Made by a program: the position numbers and the translations under genes. The notes below the pieces were generated by a model that saw only the letters and a program-made list of their open reading frames with translations, was not told the origin of the DNA and ran no database searches. Below, piece by piece: positions 61,310-64,000 of a DNA stretch of 64,000 bases. Numbering within the stretch: the stretch's first letter is position 1; each line of letters starts with the position of its first letter. The stretch comes from Oleispira sp. (GTDB lineage Bacteria; Pseudomonadota; Gammaproteobacteria; Pseudomonadales; Oceanobacteraceae), in assembly GCA_016765295.1 (NCBI GenBank), contig JAESQF010000134.1:1-64000 (forward strand), read 5' to 3'.

Positions 61310-61521
61310 GGCTGTAAAGTCTCTTTACGGTTGGCGGCTTGAACTGCATAGATAGTTTACACCGGTGTCGATTAATTTAGCTATTCTTTCGTTGCTGCCT
61401 CGTCAGAGAGGCTGCAAACATGGCGTTCTAGTGCATGTTATCTAGTCTTTAATAAGTTGGCATGGAAGCCGCTATGAAAGAAGGTAACAAACAAAGAAAA
61501 ATACATTACAAGGCAGAGTTT

Positions 61522-63021
61522 ATGTTTGATCTTTTCGCCACACTCCCAGATACCGCCATGCTTTCGCGCATGCAATTTGCGTTTACTATCAGCTATCACA
61601 TTATGTTTCCCACCATCACCATTGGCTTATCGCTCTATTTGGCTTTTATGGAAGGCATGTGGCTGAAGACACAGAACCTAGCCTACTTGCAGCAAGTAAA
61701 ATTCTGGATGAAACCGTTTGCCATCACCTTTGGTATGGGAGTGGTCTCTGGGGTGGTGCTGTCGTATGAGTTTGGTACCAACTTTAGTAAATTTTCGGAA
61801 ATCGTCGGGCCGGTGCTTGCGCCCTTATTAGCCTACGAAGTATTAACCGCCTTTTTCTTGGAGGCGGGTTTCCTCGGTATCATGCTATTTGGCTGGCATC
61901 GAGTAAGCCCTAAGGTGCACTTTGTGGCCACCTGCACCGTAGCATTGGGTACTGTGTGTTCATCATTCTGGATTTTGGCGGCGAATTCGTGGATGCATAC
62001 CCCCGCCGGTTATGAAATTATCAACGGACAATTTCAGGTCACCAGTTGGATGGAAGTTATTTTTAACCCGTCTTTCCCTTATCGTTTAGCACACATGCTA
62101 TTAGCGACTTTTTTATCGGCGTCATTACTCTTTGCCGGAGTGAACGCCTACTACTTATTGAAGAAGCGCCATACTGAGTTTGCAAAAATCGGTTTCTCGA
62201 CGGCGATGCTAGCAGTATTAATCTTGGCGCCGATACAGGTAATGGTAGGGGATTTTCATGGTCTTAATGTTGCTCAATATCAGCCGGTTAAGCTTGCCGC
62301 GATGGAAGGTATTTGGAAAACTGAAAAAGGTGCTGCATTGCGTTTATTCGCCATTCCAGATCAAGAAAATGAAACCAATCATTTTGAATTGTCGATTCCT
62401 AAAGTGGCTAGTTTATTAATCACCCATGAAATGGACGGAGAAATTGCAGGCTTAGATCAAGTAGAAGAAAAAGATCGCCCGCAGGTCGCGGTGGTATTTT
62501 TCGCCTTCCGTATTATGTTAGGTCTAGGCGGCTTAATGTTATTGCTTGGACTTACCGGTGCGGTTGCTCGTTATAAAAAACGTCTGTTTGATTTTAAGCC
62601 ATTACTCTATCTATCGGTCACTATGATTCCTGCCGGCGTGATTGCGACACTGGCAGGCTGGTATGTTGTGGAAGTCGGACGTCAACCATGGCTGGTGCAA
62701 GGCTTAGTGCGTACGGCGGATGTGATATCACCTTTGCCAGCAGAAACCGTGGCGTTCACCTTAGGCTTGTTTGTTATTGTTTATAGCAGCTTGTTTTTCA
62801 CCTATCTCTATTTTATGCGCAAGCTCATTTTGAAGGGGCCGCCGAGTTTGGATGTAGTTCAAGCATCGCTGATTAATCCACACCTAGTTGATGATGATTT
62901 ACCGGCTACCTTAAACCCTGCTCAAGTGGACGTGGGTTATAGCCAAGAGTTATCCGAGTACTTAAAGTCTCAAAAACATGAGTCTCAAGACAGCCAGAAT
63001 CAAGAAAAGGGAGAAAAATAA
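61522..63021 (+). CDS. cydA: Cytochrome bd-type ubiquinol oxidase subunit I (CioA-like)
   Basis: LSRMQFAFTISYHIMFPTITIGLSLYLAFMEG; apparently short Q-loop; ATG 61522 preferred over 61462. Confidence 0.95.
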   Translation: MFDLFATLPDTAMLSRMQFAFTISYHIMFPTITIGLSLYLAFMEGMWLKTQNLAYLQQVKFWMKPFAITFGMGVVSGVVLSYEFGTNFSKFSEIVGPVLAPLLAYEVLTAFFLEAGFLGIMLFGWHRVSPKVHFVATCTVALGTVCSSFWILAANSWMHTPAGYEIINGQFQVTSWMEVIFNPSFPYRLAHMLLATFLSASLLFAGVNAYYLLKKRHTEFAKIGFSTAMLAVLILAPIQVMVGDFHGLNVAQYQPVKLAAMEGIWKTEKGAALRLFAIPDQENETNHFELSIPKVASLLITHEMDGEIAGLDQVEEKDRPQVAVVFFAFRIMLGLGGLMLLLGLTGAVARYKKRLFDFKPLLYLSVTMIPAGVIATLAGWYVVEVGRQPWLVQGLVRTADVISPLPAETVAFTLGLFVIVYSSLFFTYLYFMRKLILKGPPSLDVVQASLINPHLVDDDLPATLNPAQVDVGYSQELSEYLKSQKHESQDSQNQEKGEK

Positions 63022-64000
63022 TGGATATTGCATTGGTCTATTTATTGTTAATTGGCTTTGGTATTTTGGTTTATGTGCTATTAGATGGTTTTTCTTTAGG
63101 GGTAGGCATTCTATCTCCGCTATTAAAAAATAGTGATAATAAAGCGATTGCGATGAAAAGCTTATCGCATATCTGGGACAGTAATCAGACTTGGCTGGTA
63201 TTTGGTGGAGTGGTGCTGTTTGTTGCTTTTCCTGCGGCGTACGCTTTTGTTCTATCGAATTTATACTTGCCGATTATTTTAATGCTGGTGGCTTTAATAT
63301 TTCGCGGCGTTGCTTTTGAATTCCGTTTTAAATCGGATCGTAGTCAGCCTTGGTGGGATTTTAGTTTTTCTTTTGGCTCGATTCTAGCGACGTTTTGCCA
63401 AGGAATAGTTCTGGGTGCGTTAGTCGGTGAGATGTCGAGTGGTAAAACCATGGCAGACCCTGTTGAATGGTTAACACCGTTTTCGATTACTACAGGGTTT
63501 GCTCTGATTAGTGGTTATGGGTTATTAGGGGCTTGTTGGTTAGTGCGTAAAACTGAAGCTAGCTTGCAAGAAGTTGCGAAGAAACTGGCGCAGAAGTTTT
63601 TGTTCTTAATGCTGACCTTTTTTGCCGTCGTCAGTATTTGGATGTTGGTAGACCAGCCCGAGATTGCGCAGCGCTGGTTAGTATTGCCAGATAGCCTTAT
63701 ATTAGTGCCGTTACCGTTGTTGAGCCTCTTTTTCTCTTATAAGTTATGGGCGGCATTACGTGCAGAACAAGAGCCGGGTCTTAAACCTTTAGGATATGCA
63801 ATGGGATTATTTATGACCGCATTTGGTGGTTTAGTCGCCGGAGTATTTCCTTATATTATTCCCGGTCGGTTAACTATATGGCAGGCAATTGCCCCGGATA
63901 AATCGGTGTACTTTACACTGGTAGGTATTGTTATCTTTGTCCCGGTTATCCTTGCTTACAATATTTATGCTTATCGTACTTTTAGCGGTAAAACTTCGAT
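63021..64000 (+). CDS. cydB: Cytochrome bd-type ubiquinol oxidase subunit II, 3' truncated by window
   Basis: Starts TAATG-overlapped with cydA: MDIALVYLLLIGFGILVYVLLDGFSLGVGILSPLL. Confidence 0.95.
   Translation, partial: MDIALVYLLLIGFGILVYVLLDGFSLGVGILSPLLKNSDNKAIAMKSLSHIWDSNQTWLVFGGVVLFVAFPAAYAFVLSNLYLPIILMLVALIFRGVAFEFRFKSDRSQPWWDFSFSFGSILATFCQGIVLGALVGEMSSGKTMADPVEWLTPFSITTGFALISGYGLLGACWLVRKTEASLQEVAKKLAQKFLFLMLTFFAVVSIWMLVDQPEIAQRWLVLPDSLILVPLPLLSLFFSYKLWAALRAEQEPGLKPLGYAMGLFMTAFGGLVAGVFPYIIPGRLTIWQAIAPDKSVYFTLVGIVIFVPVILAYNIYAYRTFSGKTS

Noticed and set aside
1-64000. tRNA or rRNA genes, prophage structural genes, intact transposase or integrase
   Set aside because: None recognised on reading either strand or among the supplied ORFs.

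Overview
Gammaproteobacterial chromosome segment, read by eye from sequence and the supplied ORF track. (1) 1-14.1 kb: 3' end of tuf, then the S10-spc-alpha ribosomal superoperon (rpsJ to rplQ, with secY, rpmJ and rpoA). (2) 14.2-21 kb: alpha/beta hydrolase, uvrA(-), LuxR-type regulator(-), YajR-like MFS transporter, ssb. (3) 21.1-32.3 kb: same-strand cobalamin cluster (cobO, cobB/cbiA, NiCoT-like Co/Ni transporter, cbiD, cobK, cobH/cbiC, cbiET fusion, cobI/cbiL, cbiG, cobJ/cbiH, cobM/cbiF, cbiX). (4) 32.4-39.4 kb: accessory block of small, mostly unknown, same-strand ORFs separated by sites that look like integron attC recombination sites (R''=RYYYAAC ... R'=GTTRRRY-like). No integrase is visible in the window, so this resembles an integrase-less attC cluster (CALIN) or the distal part of a sedentary chromosomal integron. 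A 717-aa SDF-symporter/solute-binding-protein fusion lies inside it. A degenerate attC-like relic recurs near 46.5 kb. (5) 39.9-64 kb: desaturase, OYE/TetR pair with a perfect palindromic candidate operator, assorted enzymes, LysR, PfpI, LrgA/LrgB, a tandem-SBP lytic transglycosylase, rhomboid, NtrC-type two-component system, and cydA/cydB (cio type; cydB truncated by the window end). The best candidate for something undescribed is the attC-like cassette array and its cargo. No CRISPR array, tRNA, rRNA or intact transposase was seen.
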